A stretch of DNA of 64,000 nucleotides, from assembly GCF_027579695.1 (NCBI RefSeq), contig NC_083574.1, positions 61,480,559 to 61,544,558 of the forward strand, in the 5' to 3' direction. This document shows positions 48,012 to 59,373 of this stretch, one piece after another; the first letter of the stretch is position 1; every line of letters starts with the position of its first letter. The notes under the pieces were generated by a model. It made no database searches. It was given only the letters and a program-made list of their open reading frames with translations, and had not been told where the DNA came from. The stretch comes from Neoarius graeffei. Its lineage: Eukaryota; Chordata; Actinopteri; Siluriformes; Ariidae. The position numbers were made by a program, and so were the translations under genes.

Positions 48012-49925
48012 CAGCACCATGGATGTATACTGTTCTAGACGAACATTTTGGGCGGTTTAGCCACCAGAGGCTTTCCTTTTCATTATCTGTGGGCTCTGGG
48101 TCGGCGAGCTAAGCCAGTGGAACGCAGCATCCCTGCGGGGGCCAGCCGAGCGTTCGGCCTCGGAGTGGCTTCAAAACAAGAAACCTCTGGCTGCCCCTCA
48201 TCTTGCTGCATGTCTGATACTCAAAGGTTACCTCCGGCTACAAGAAACATGCTGAGTAAATACAAAGCTCACTGCCGAAGACCCGTATGAAAATATTAGC
48301 TCCTCGTCAATATTAATAAATATTTCCCCCTCCTCAGTGCTTTCACACAAACCCGGGCTAGTTACAGACTGTAAATAGGCTTTACTGAGACTTGCCAAAT
48401 CAAAAGCACTACCAGGGTCTTTGGCTGCACAGTTTCAACTTTATTTGGTAGCTCCTTAATATGTACCGATGACGATTTTCAAACCCTTTGGCCTCGGGAT
48501 TAGCAAGCCACGTCGGCCTCGGTGCCACACGCGTTTTATAAATACGGCACGCTTTCAGAAACGCAGCTGAAGTTTCAAAGCGACTATTCGTCGAATCATA
48601 TTTAAAGACGGATCCAACGATCGCACGGTTTCTTGCGGGGAATCCGGGCGGCGCGAGGTTATAATTAAACAAGAGCATGTGAGGGGGACTTAGAGTGGCA
48701 AATTATCCGGCTAGACCCACGTCAGCTGGATATATTTTTGCCGCTCCATTTTCGTATACCTGGAAAAGCCGTCTGGATAGTCACGCGTCGATGGTCATCT
48801 GTCTTATTAAGAACTTAATTTAGAAATGCATGTCGGAGCAAGTAAAGAACGGCGGCTTAATTAACAGACAAACCCAAGTCGGGCTGGCTTTTGCGGAGCG
48901 AATAAATCAGCTCTTCGGCTCAGCGTGTCACCACGCTACGTTGCACGTGAGGCTGAGAGAATTTGTGAAACGTGAGCATTTTGTTGGGAAAAAGGATTCG
49001 ACTTTATTCAAGGAGGGAAGGGTTTTAGAAAACACAGTTCCAGAGAGACAGTGTGTTTTTAAAAAAAAAAAAATTTAATCAAGAAATTTTAAGACTTCGA
49101 CGAAAGGTGTTATGCTTTTTATATTAAAGACGGATGCGTTTTTTTTTAAGATCACATTTTTGTAAATCATTTCATTTAGTTTGTAAATGTGAACTGGTCT
49201 ATCTGATACTGTGTACTCCTTTCTGGCAGGCAAAGCTGAAGTTTTCACGACTTACTCACTGCCTTTTACACCTCCACGCGAACCTAATTTGACCTGTGAA
49301 ACACCACGGCTCTGTCACATGCAGTCAAAAGAATGAACGCAAATCCCCATGTAACACCATCCACAGGAGCAGCTGACGTTTAAGAGCGTGGGTGGTACAT
49401 TTAGCCGAAAGAATGAGTCTCCCCTGACCTTTCAGCTGCCCTTGCTCTTGACCTGCACTTGTAAGCCATCTCATACGGCTAAATCAGCACACACACTGCT
49501 GAGCGGAGAAGAGCAGCTTAGGGATCGATCTGCCCTCTCTCTCTCTCTGTCTCTCTCTCTCCCTCCTGCCCCTTTACCCTTTCTTTCCTGCAGGCGTGAA
49601 GGAAGTGTCCTCACTAGGTGTCTGGGTATGAACTGATTAATAAGCTGTACCATGTACAGCGATTATCAGAAAATACTTTTTTTTTTTTAATTGTACACAC
49701 TTCAACATATTTCCGTTACCCGTCTGTTCTAATTGTGGCAGCCACCAAGTGTAGGTAGAGAGCCAGCGAGTGGCACATTTACACCCTCAAAATACCGACT
49801 GTTCCACTCGGCGGCAATAATTTAAAATTGAACGTTTTGTACAAATGATGACTTTATAATTCCATTCAGTTATTTGGGGAAAAAATAAAATTTTTGATGG
49901 AGGGATATGATTTACTGTATATTTA
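48012..49925. other. Unique sequence with candidate conserved non-coding blocks
   Basis: No recognisable exon. 48200-48500 and 48660-48870 hold motif-rich unique sequence (gtcaatattaataaatattt, tcttattaagaacttaattt, ggcggcttaattaacagac) of the type seen in developmental enhancers; this is only an impression. A short (CT)n tract lies near 49536-49562. Confidence 0.3.
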
Positions 49926-51510
49926 CATTGGTGGCCAGAAATTTACAGACAGTGACATGAATGTCATCTTGGATCTGAACGTCATGGCAATATTTGGGCT
50001 TTCAGTAATTTGTTTGAACTGTTCTTTTTCTGTGGCAGAATGTACAGCAGACATCTTTAATAAAAAAAAAAAAAAAAAAACTAGAATTTGGTGCACAAGT
50101 TTTAATTTTCTTTGGGTTTTCTGAAATCAGTACAGAGTCAAAATATACATACAGCACTTCTAATATTTGGGTGAAATGCCTCTTCGCAAGATTCACCTTG
50201 ACCAAATATTTTTTGTTTACCGTGAACAAGCTTCTGGCAGAATTCTGGTTGGATATTTCACAACTCTTCATGGTAGAATTAGTTGAGTTCAATTAAAAAA
50301 TGTTTTTTTTTCTTGGCATGGACTCGACTTATAAGCACAGTCCATATATTTTCCATAGGGTTGAAGTCAGGACTTGTTTTAAGCTTCATGTTAGCCTGCT
50401 TTATCCTCCACAACCAGCTCTGATGCGTGTTTGGGTTCATTGTCCTGTTGTAACTCCCAAGTCGTGTTCAAGTTTCTGATGGTTTATGCTGAAGAATTTT
50501 GAGGTCGTCCTCCTCCTTCATTATTCCATCCACTTTGTGCAATGAACCAGTTCCACTGGCAGCAAAACAACCCCAGAGCATGATGATCCTACCACCACCA
50601 CCAGCTGGTACAGTGTCCCTCTGTACATGGTGGTCATTGTGGCCAAACAACTCAATCTTTGTCTCATCTGACCATACAGCTTTCCTCCAGAAGGCTTTTT
50701 TGTTTGTCCGTGTGGTCAGCTTCAAACTTTAGTTAAGCTTGAAGGTGTCAATTTTGGAGCAGGGGGTTATTTCTTGGATAGCAGCCTCTTAGTCCATAGT
50801 GATCTGAACTGTAGACAGTGATCCATCAGCTTCCAGTTCATGGCAGGGCTGTGCCATGGTGGTTCCTGGGTTGTTCCTGACCATCCAAACCAATTTCCTT
50901 TCAGCTGAAGGTGACAGTTTGGGTTTTCTTGAAGCAAAGTGGCTTGGCAAAGTGACTACACCTCACAATAACTTGGATACAATTGTTTGAACTGATCTTG
51001 GAATTTGCAGTTGTTTAGAAATGGCTCCAAGAGACATTCCGTAGTTGTGTACATCTGCGATCCTCATTCTCGGATCTGCACCGAGCTCCTTGGACTTTCC
51101 CATTGTATTGTGTGTTGGTCAGTCCAATGAGTGCTGTCAACAAACCCTTTTTATGAAGGCACAGAGAAGCTTCTAGCTGTAGTCAATCATGATCACCTAA
51201 CAGGAAGTTAAGAGACCTCGGCCGTGGCAAGATAAGAGACATTTTGGAAGTTTCAGCACCTGTGAATGAATAATCTAAGTGAGTGTATGTACATTTTTGA
51301 CTCTGTATTGATTTCAGAAAACCCAAAGAAAATTAAAACTTGTGCACCAAATTCTAGTTGTTTTTTTTTTTGATTAAAGATGTCTGCTGTACATTCTGCC
51401 ACAGAAAAAGAACAGTTCAAAGAAATTACTGAAAGGCCAAATATTGCCATGACGTTCAGATCCAAGACGACATCCATGTCACTGTCTGTAAACTTCTGAC
51501 CACAACTGTG
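49926..51510 (-). mobile_element. Tc1-like element with long (>200 bp) terminal inverted repeats
   Basis: TA lies outside both ends (49924-49925 and 51511-51512). The left end begins cattggtggccagaa; the right end, complemented, begins cacagttgtggtcagaa. Inverted similarity continues for about 230 bp (for example gtcatggcaatatttggg near 49980 and its complement near 51450; ggtgcacaagttttaatttt near 50092 and its complement near 51330). The length of 1585 bp is typical of Tc1. The transposase is broken. Confidence 0.93.
50160..51103 (-). pseudogene. Tc1 transposase pseudogene in the long-TIR element
   Basis: ATG at 51103 opens MGKSKELGADPRMRIADVHN, then YGMSLGAISKQLQIPRSVQT (the first helix-turn-helix), before a stop. 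A second frame (50725-50468) holds KAFWRKAVWSDETKIELFG with the first catalytic Asp, and GGGGRIIMLWGCFAASGTGS. Further on, out of frame, LQQDNEPKHA (second Asp) and SPDFNPMENIW (Glu) can still be read. Their spacing is shorter than 34 residues, so bases have been lost. All three catalytic positions are recognisable but no continuous protein is possible. The 3' limit is approximate. Confidence 0.85.
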
Positions 51511-51639
51511 TATGAAACGTGAATTATATTTACATTAGTTGTAAATTAGTTCTGTAAATTTTTACAAGTTGAAATATTTCGACATTCCTATGAAAAAGTT
51601 TTTTTTTTTTTTTTCCCCGCAACATTTTTTTTAGCAGTT

Positions 51640-51925
51640 TAGGGTGATCGCGTGGAGCAGAGAGGGGGAACATTGCCATCGAACAGCTCCAGGGTCCCCA
51701 GTTCAATCCTGGGTTCAGGATGTCCGTTTTGAGTTTGTGCGTGTTCTTCCTGTGTCCGTATGGATTTCCTCTGGGTTCTCTGGTTTCCTCCCACTTTGGA
51801 AAAACATGCGTGTAGGTGGATTTGCGACACGGAATTGGATTGCCCGTGCGTGCGTGTGTGTTTTCCCATCTTGCTCCCAGTGCCTCTAGGATAGACTCTA
51901 CAGCCACTGAGAACCTGCAGTTCCT
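51640..51925 (+). mobile_element. Second SINE family, diverged
   Basis: Contains a B-box-like gttcaatcctgg, then gtgttcttcctgtgtccgta, tggatttcctctgggttctc and tggtttcctcccactttgg. This matches the conserved core of V-SINE-type elements but differs from the common SINE of this window in head and 3' end. It is old, with no clear target duplication. The head boundary is uncertain. Confidence 0.65.
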
Positions 51926-52979
51926 GCATTTTGAAAAACAAATGCCAATTATAGTGTAAACAGTAAATCAAGCGGTCATCAGTATACGAAAATATAATAT
52001 CAGCGCAAGTCTTGTCCTCGCCCCACAGTTCACGAACGGTATGTCTGCTTCGTTAGTAGGACATCAAAGAATGTGCATAAGAGGTGTGTTTAACCTCCGA
52101 GCCAGAGCAGTGGTCCAAATCTGCAGCTAATCCTCTTTGCACCCCACACTGATCCTCCTCTCTGCCTCGTCACGCTGCCGCTGCCGCTGCCGCTGCTCGC
52201 TCCGGGTTGAGAGAGAGGGCTTTGCTGACTGCCCCGCCAAAATAAAACAAAACCACGGAGGAGCTAATTGGCCTCGTTCACCACCGGGTGACTCAGTACA
52301 GATTACATCATTTTTCCCCGCACTTGCCTTTGGCCTGATGTGTGTAACTGATGCTGCCTCTATTGCTGTAAGCACTTTTTAGCTGAATTTTTGTTAACAT
52401 AAGCATTAATGTTAATGTTAGTAGATACAATGGTTGTGTGTTAACACAGCTTGTGGCTGAGGTCTGCCTTTTTTTTAAATTTTATTTATTTAAAGGAAAA
52501 AAAAAAACCCAACCCCAAACAAACCTGTGATTGGCATTCCTGATTGAGACCAGGTTTGATTTTTGAGTAAGAAAACTCTTTGGATTCATGACATGGCTGT
52601 AGCGGCCATAGCTGAGAGGCAGTGCCCATCTTTCTTTGCTTCATATCTTCTCAGGCTGTTTTCATAGCGAGTCTCAGGGGATCAGCACTCAGCCCACTAT
52701 CTTTAGAAGCCTGTCTATGTCCCTTTATTACTGCAGGCTTTGCAGGAATGGGGAGTAAATATAAAATAAAACGTGTCGCGAAGGAATGCAATTGTTTACA
52801 ATATATCTGAACAATGCAAAGTTTGACTGAAGCTACTTTTAGCAAGCAACTACTTCTGAGTTTTCTTTTTCCTCTGAGTATTTTTACCGAATATTACGCC
52901 ACTGCCCAAAGAGTACATGTATTAATTAATTTATTTTTTTTTCATTTGACAGATTCTGGCTCAGATGCTCATTGAGAGT
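51926..52979. other. Unique sequence with a candidate conserved non-coding block
   Basis: A (GCTGCC)n-like stretch near 52171-52198. 52255-52375 (ggagctaattggcctcgttc and onwards) looks like conserved regulatory DNA. No exon was supported. A short A-run lies near 52495-52507. Confidence 0.3.
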
Positions 52980-53318
52980 GTCTCATCTCATTATCTCTAG
53001 CCACTTTATCCTTCTACAGGGTCGCAGGCAAGCTGGAGCCTATCCCAGCTGACTACGGGCGAAAGGCGGGGTACACCCTGGACAAGTCGCCAGGTCATCA
53101 CAGGGCTGACACATAGACACAGACAACCATTCACACCTACGGTCAATTTAGAGTCACCAGTTAACCTAACCTGCATGTCTTTGGACTGTGGGGGAAACCG
53201 GAGCACCCGGAGGAAACCCACGCAGACACGGGGAGAACATGCAAACTCCGCATAGAAAGGCCCTCGCCGGCCACGGGGCTCGAACCCGGACCTTCTTGCT
53301 GTGAGGCAACAGTGCTAG
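52980..53318 (-). mobile_element. SINE with truncated tRNA-like head
   Basis: Tail and body are complete on the minus strand, and the B-box region is present (gctcgaacccgg). The copy stops at gcaacagtgctag, so the outermost part of the tRNA-like head including the A box is lost. It also lacks about 12 bp of the gtgagtgtgaatg tract. No clean target duplication was seen. Confidence 0.85.
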
Positions 53319-53931
53319 TTAAACTAAGATGTTAAATGTTAGTTTCATTAATTAAAGGGGAACTGAAGCCATTTTTAAACTTGCTTTATTTCTTAATTAA
53401 CGTGTTATTCTTATGTTTTCGGGTTTAGTAACCTTATATCGTGACTCGTATTGGCAACTAATTGCAATTAAATATCATACTTATTGGCCTATTTGGTTTT
53501 TAGCCACGTTGAATGTAGTTCGTTTGGTCCACGGCAGGCGTCGCTTATCCGCGCCGAGACTTCAGCCAGGTGTCAGTGCCGCAAACTTTGCAAACTGTTT
53601 TCCAAACGAAATATTGCACAAAAACGAGTTTAAATGACGATTACTGCCGACTTTTTTCAAACTTTCCTGATTGCTATCAAAGCAAACAAAGCTTCCGGCT
53701 TGATTACGTCAGCATTTGAAAGAAAGAGGGCGCGCGCGCGCGTCTTTTGACAACGTCGGCAGATGTCGGTAGCTTTGATTTCCGCTGTACGTTTTACTTC
53801 CGTCCTACGATGTCTCGCACAGGTCTCAACGAATCGCGTTTACGGCCATCGCTTTGACATACGGACTGATATATTACAGAGCATATTGGCAGATTCTACC
53901 ATAACAGAGGCCAGTTAAGTCCCATCTCTTA
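53319..53931. other. Unique sequence, nothing recognised
   Basis: Contains a (GC)n run near 53729-53742. No supported gene. Confidence 0.4.
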
Positions 53932-54743
53932 GGGTGTTCACACGGCACATATTTGCATCGATGCTGCACCGATGTATTTTGTTGCGATATATCTTACACC
54001 GGTGTAAATTTTGCGCAGCGTTCACACGTCACAACCCTGCTTACTAGAGAGAAGCGTGTTAGCACCGGTGCAGCCCCACTTGCGGTCACACGGCAGTTTC
54101 TGCGACCGTGTTATAGTAGCAAAAACTATTACTATCATTTCCTTTGATAGTAATAAAGTTTTGATATTTCCTTTTATTACTATCATTTCCTATCATTACT
54201 ATCATTTCCGATAGTAATAATGCGGAAATGAAATATGCGCATGCGTGAAACTGTACTTCTTTTTCCCGGTTGTCATGGCATCACCAAGCGCCGGGAAAAC
54301 AACGTGGATGAAGACACCAGTGTTGCCAGATATTGCTGACGTTTTCCATCCCAAAATATGTTCAAATCCGTCAAAATGCACTTAAAACCGCCAAATCTGG
54401 CAACACTGGAAGACACGCAGTTCTGTTGTTGTTGATATTCGCCATTTTGGAAGCGCAAAATACCAGGATGCATATTATGCAATGCCCGTATGTAATCAAC
54501 TCTCCTCATGCGTAGCGAGTCTACCCCTGTAGCGTTCAGACGGCCCATTTTATATCGGTGCTGCCCCGCAAACTAGCATTTACTCCGGAGTAAATTTCTT
54601 AAACCACCTCCCGAGCAGGGTTAGATTTGCACCGGTTTAAGCAGCTTTCAGGGGCTACACCGGTATAACTTAGTACCGTGTGAACGCTCTACCGGGGCAG
54701 CCCCGGTGCTACACCGGAGTAAAAGTTGCCGTGTGAACACCCC
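53932..54743. mobile_element. Non-autonomous inverted-repeat DNA element
   Basis: Starts gggtgttcacacggca and ends tgccgtgtgaacacccc, near-perfect inverted termini. Subterminal parts repeat caccggtg-type motifs on both sides. The interior has tandem actatcatttcc units (about 54127-54210) and a nested 91-bp MITE. No transposase. The target duplication could not be fixed, so the superfamily is open. Confidence 0.8.
54318..54408. mobile_element. 91-bp hAT-type MITE
   Basis: Perfect 14-bp inverted ends (cagtgttgccagat and its complement) are flanked by perfect 8-bp target duplications gaagacac (54310-54317 and 54409-54416). CAG...CTG termini with an 8-bp duplication are hAT features. It has no coding capacity. 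The same sequence, inverted and diverged, occurs within the hAT element at 6331-6422. Confidence 0.88.
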
Positions 54744-55034
54744 TTCTTTAAATTGCTGAATTGATTATTTTGATCATTCTATTAAGTTTTTCTAGTAGCA
54801 TTTGGGATCTTGGACATTCACAGTAAATTTTAGGACAGTAGCCCTGGTAACGAATTAATAAAAGCCTGACATGACAGTCATGCTAAACGACAATAGAAAC
54901 ACATCGGTTTCTATCATCAAAATCTGACCGACAAACTAACGTCTACCATCATATTCTGACAGACACTCTAGATGACAATAGCAACAAAACTGTTTCTTAC
55001 ATTATTAATCTGACAAATTTAGTAATAATATTAA
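54744..55034. repeat. AT-rich sequence with gacaatag/tctatcatc motifs
   Basis: Repeated short phrases (gacaatagaaac, ggtttctatcatcaaaatct, gatgacaatagcaac) suggest the left part of an old dispersed repeat related to 55480-55900. Confidence 0.4.
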
Positions 55035-55240
55035 CCTCCTAGGGCTTAGCGGTCACATGCGTGGACAGCACTTTTTAGAAATTTGGAACAAGAATCCACA
55101 TACGTGGACATACTTTTTCTCTAAAAGTACATCTTATCAAAAGATGATGCTTAGTTTTTATTCTAATCAGGTTCTAATAAGCCCAAATAGCAAAGAGAAA
55201 TAAAAAATGCATGTAAAAAAACAGCTTGGGCCTTAGGAGG
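55035..55240. mobile_element. piggyBac-type MITE
   Basis: TTAA lies on both sides (55031-55034 and 55241-55244). The ends are inverted: cctcctagggc at the left, and the right end complements to cctcctaaggcc. It is 206 bp with no coding capacity. TTAA duplication with CCY-type termini is characteristic of piggyBac elements. Confidence 0.85.
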
Positions 55241-55244
55241 TTAA

Positions 55245-55930
55245 ATACCTCATCACTAGAACCAAATAATAAAATAAAATATTGAAATAAAAAAGACAAA
55301 ATTTATTTTCAAAATTGAAATATCAACAATAATTGTCAGAACAGTGACGACAGACACGACTGTGTCACTTTCGCGGGGAAATAACACATTGAAACGGCCC
55401 GTCGGCTGAAAGGGTCGCAAGCGGCTCTGATTTATCTCAACTTGCGATAGTTTTCCTCCAGAAAAATGTAAATATGAATGCACAAATATGTTTCTATCGT
55501 CAAAATTTTCTATCGTCAGGATAGCTGACTGAAAATCTTACCTTGATTTATATTTGATGAAATCTAGCTGTCAGAACTCCAAGTCTTGCCCGGAAGTAAA
55601 TGTCTGCCGTCACAAAAATCACGCGCAGTAGAATTTCCTCTTTGCGTTAGTCAACATGTGCGTGGTGAGGGCTTGAGTTTTGCTATCGTCAGGTGTGTTA
55701 GACTGACAGACTGACGATAGCATTTTTTAAAAATAACTGTGGGCTTCTCTCGTGAACGAAATAGTTTTTTCGCTGTTTATCTATTTCAACTCTATCTGTT
55801 GACACCCAAAAATGATCAAGCCTGCTTCCACACGATAACTACCAAAGATCCATAACGGCTGAGGTCATCTGACAGAAATCCACTGACGATAGCAACAGGG
55901 ATAATGAAAGTGATTTTTAAAATGGGAGTT
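55245..55930. repeat. Cluster of ctgacgatag/ctatcgtcag motifs
   Basis: A perfect hairpin (arms tgctatcgtcag and ctgacgatagca, 55681-55722, 18-nt loop) plus further copies: ttctatcgtcaaa at 55492, ttctatcgtcagg at 55507 and ctgacgatagcaa near 55882. No coding sequence. It may be a decayed inverted-repeat transposon that also received the piggyBac MITE. Bounds are not defined. Confidence 0.5.
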
Positions 55931-56443
55931 ATGTCTGTCAGATATGTCAAAGAAATAGAACTTTATTCTTTAAAAATCTTTTATTGATATACTCGGTGTA
56001 GTTTTAGAAGACTAAATACCATATTTTCAATCTTGAAAATATTACCTCACTGAAAAAAGGACAAGAAAAATGTCTTATTTTGTGGGCAAGTGGTTAATGG
56101 ATCCAGTTACGGTAGAATCTGCCTATTTCAAACACTCATCACTTGCTATAGCAGTGACACAATAGCGATCAAAATGCATTCCGATATTTAATAAAATGAG
56201 AGAATTTTGATGATCAAAAAATTTGTCTTCAGTTCTCCTTTCACTCGCACGGAAACATCAAGGCTATCAAACGCGCTTGGATTAAGTTGACGTCGAAGTC
56301 ACTAAATAGTTCTCCGGTATATTCTTGAGCATTTTTACAAACTGAAAAGAGTTCAGCTGCTCTGGGGTCATATCATACAGTCAATCACAATAGCTGCATG
56401 ACAGGAAATGGGGGGCTTCTGAGGTGCTCCCAGGAGGGTTTCC

Positions 56444-56476
<33 letters not shown>

Positions 56477-57356
56477 GGGGCTGATGGCTGTGCACGATGC
56501 AGCCTGCACCTGTGTTCTGCACCCCATGTCTCATTCCCCCTGCTCTGTGAGCTACAGTAGCTTCAAACCGCAGCTGTGTTTCGCACTGCATGTCATGTTA
56601 TATCTTCAGAATATCCGAGCTAGATTGCGTTTTCTCAAGTGTGCATTTCACGAGCGACTTATTCCCAAAGCCTGCTGCACGATTTTATTGCCACTTGCTT
56701 GAAACGAGCAGTTGAGCTTCTCAGACCAACGTACACAACGAAACGAAACCTCCTTACCTTCGCTCTGTGAGGGCTTGTAGCGAGGAGCGAGAATTTTATT
56801 ACATACTAGTTCTTCTCACTCTGACCACGTCACCGAGCTCTTAGGCATTCCTCAATAGCAGGCTGACGTCACCCAGAGCTGAAAACATGCTTGGCACTTC
56901 ATTAACAAAGACCCAGACATTCACAGTTCCTGGGTGTGCCTCTTTTGTTTAACGTCATGTTCTACTTGAGTTTAGTTCAATAGGAATTCTAAAACTGGTT
57001 AGTCCTAAGCTGTTTCTTCTTTTAAATGATCGTTTATCCAGGCCATAGTTTGGCACCTCTGGTACTGTAGGAAGTGAGGGGTCTCCAAGGAAAAGAAGAC
57101 TGGTCTATGTTTATCGACCAGAAAGTTTCACGTTCAGGTCAAAGAGGGTTCGCTCAGTTGATGCTGTCTTCAAAACAGGCTTTCGCCACCTGTGGAAAGA
57201 CACTTTGGACGGGCCAGAAAATGGCCGACCGAAACTCTTATATTTCTGAGAGCGTCAAAACAACCGGAAGTCAGTCGTTTTCTGTTTGAGTCAGCGTCTC
57301 TTGGTGGCACGATCGTTGGTCTTGAGCGGTGGGAGGGGGTTCAGAATAAAATCTTA
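55931..57356. other. Unique sequence with (CA)n tract
   Basis: The CA tract is at 56444-56474. No supported exon; short open frames have no family features. Confidence 0.4.
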
Positions 57357-58030
57357 TGGCCCTTTTCCACTACCCTTTTTCAGCTCACTTCAGCCCGACA
57401 CGGCTCGCGTTTCGACTACCTCAGAGCAGCACGACTCAGCTCGCTTCAGCCTTACTCAGCACCCAAAACTCGCACGGTTTTGGAGTGGGGCTGAAGCGAG
57501 CCAAACCGAGCCGAGTGGGGCTAGGGGCGTGAGCAGACACTCCCCTGTGCACTGATTGGTGAGGAGGAGTGTCCTCACACGCCCACACACGCCCCGTGAG
57601 CATGCTGGGATCTGTAAACACCGTAAACCCGGAAGAAGAAGAATTACGAGAATTTCTGAAGCCTTATGCGCCTCGCCTCATCTATACGCTCTTGCCAGTA
57701 TCTGTTGGCGTTGTCGGTGACAACAAGCCACAGCACCAAGACCAGCAACACTAACGACTCCATGTCCTCCATGTTTATTGTTTACTATCCGGGTCGTGAG
57801 ACTACCGCTTAAAAGCTCACTGATGTCACTGTTTGCGCCGCCTAACGATATCACGTGACGTCCACCCACTTTCGCTAACTCCACCCAACGTGTCCACCCA
57901 CTTCCAGCCAGCACGGTTCAGCGCGGTTGTAGTCGAAATGCAACTCCAACAGCCCCGCTCAGCTCGACTCAGCCCAACTCAGCACGGCGCGGCAAAAGTC
58001 CAGGCAACTTTATGGTCAGGAGCTATGACG
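57357..58030. mobile_element. Probable non-autonomous DNA element, one end visible
   Basis: Begins ggcccttttccactaccctt and is rich in cagctc/cagcacggc phrases near both ends (57375-57500 and 57905-57990), a pattern of fish MITEs I associate with Harbinger. The matching inverted end (ggtagtggaaaagg) is absent or decayed at the right. Confidence is limited by the missing end. Confidence 0.45.
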
Positions 58031-58300
58031 TGGTTCAGCGGCAAGCAATCGGAATTTCGAAGTGCTCCGCTTTAAAGAATACCAAAGAACACAGTCGTGT
58101 ACAGTTTGGTTCTATTCAAACCTTTCCCGAGTACAATGGAGGAGAAATTAATAACTGCTGTGGTGGGTTTCCCCATTATTCATCACGTGTCCCTGTTTGC
58201 GTGCAGGGAGATTTAAAAAAAAAAAAAGACTAAACTGCATGTCGACTTTTGACTTAACACTTGGCATCAACACAATGAGCTAGTTTATATGGGTAGTTTA

Positions 58301-59373
58301 GGGCGGCACAGTGGTGTAGTGGTTAGCACTGTTGCCTCACAGCAAGAAGGTCCGGGTTCGAGCCCCGTGGCCGGCGAGGGCCTTTCTGTGCGGAGTTTGC
58401 ATGTTCTCCCCGTGTCCGCGTGGGTTTCCTCCGGGTGCTCCGGTTTCCCCCGCAGTCCAAAGACATGCAGGTTAGGTTAACTGGTGACTCTAAGGTGGGG
58501 TTTACATTAGACCGTTTCAGCGGATCATCAGATTAACGTTTTTAAAACGATTAGCGTGCACACAGCAACGCCAATACACGATTTGCGTGCACACAGCAAC
58601 GCCAATACATGGATACGCTCGGCTCCGCAGGCATCCTGCGCTCCAAATCACTCCGCCCTGAACAGCGAGTGCCCTCTGGAGGGTGCGCACTCCGGCCCTG
58701 CGCAGCTCACAGAGCGCGCGAGTGAAGCGCACGAGCAGTGATTCGGGACTGAGCCGCTGTGTGTGTGATCCCAGCGCATATCACTTACCACTTGCAAGTG
58801 GAAGGATGGCAAGCCTAAAGACAATCATAACTACACAATGGGCAGTATTTGCATCAGTATTTGCAGTATTTTCATACTTTTATACTCTTTAATGAAAGGT
58901 GATACAAGGCGGAAGTCCGCGCCGTTTTTCAGCAGTCGCGTCACATGACCAACGCCAGCGAATCAGGAAGGTGGATGTCACAGTGACGTTGTCCAATGAC
59001 GACGCCAGCTAGAGCTCAGCACAGCGTATCCGCGTATCCTCAATGTTTACACAGCACCGGACCAGACACGATCTGGATTGAATACATGGACCCTGGCGGA
59101 TTCCCGTTTCCCGGCGTTTCCAGGCGTTTTAATGTAAACGGACAGTGCATCCGCGAAGAAAACGAGACAGATACGGTCTAATATAAACTTGGCCTAAATT
59201 GAGCGTAGGTGTGAATGTGAGTGTGAATGGTTGTCTGTGTCTGTGTCAGCCCTGCGATGACCTGGCGACTTGTCCAGGGTGTACCCCGCCTTTCACCCGT
59301 AGTCAGCTGGGATAGGCTCCAGCTCGCCCGCGACCCTGCACCCTGGATAAGCGGCTACGGATAATGGATGGAT
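58301..59373 (+). mobile_element. SINE split by a Harbinger-type element
   Basis: The head and first half are at 58301-58493 (gggcggcacagtggtgtagt, gttcgagcccc). The second half resumes at 59195-59373 (taaattgagcgtaggtgtga) and ends in a ggataatggatggat tail. Joining the halves at the taa restores the normal SINE order. Confidence 0.92.
58494..59194. mobile_element. PIF/Harbinger-type MITE inside a SINE
   Basis: A 3-bp target duplication taa (58491-58493 and 59195-59197), known from the intact SINE sequence, flanks 701 bp. Its ends are imperfect inverted repeats (left ggtggggtttacattagacc; right complements to ggccaagtttatattagacc). TAA/TTA duplications and GG ends are typical of Harbinger. 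Near the left end gcgtgcacacagcaacgcca is tandemly doubled (58554 and 58585). No transposase. Confidence 0.85.

Noticed and set aside
57357..58030. Overlapping 60- to 100-codon frames as a compact gene
   Set aside because: The region looks like a MITE with cagctc-rich ends; frames overlap on both strands and show no protein features.
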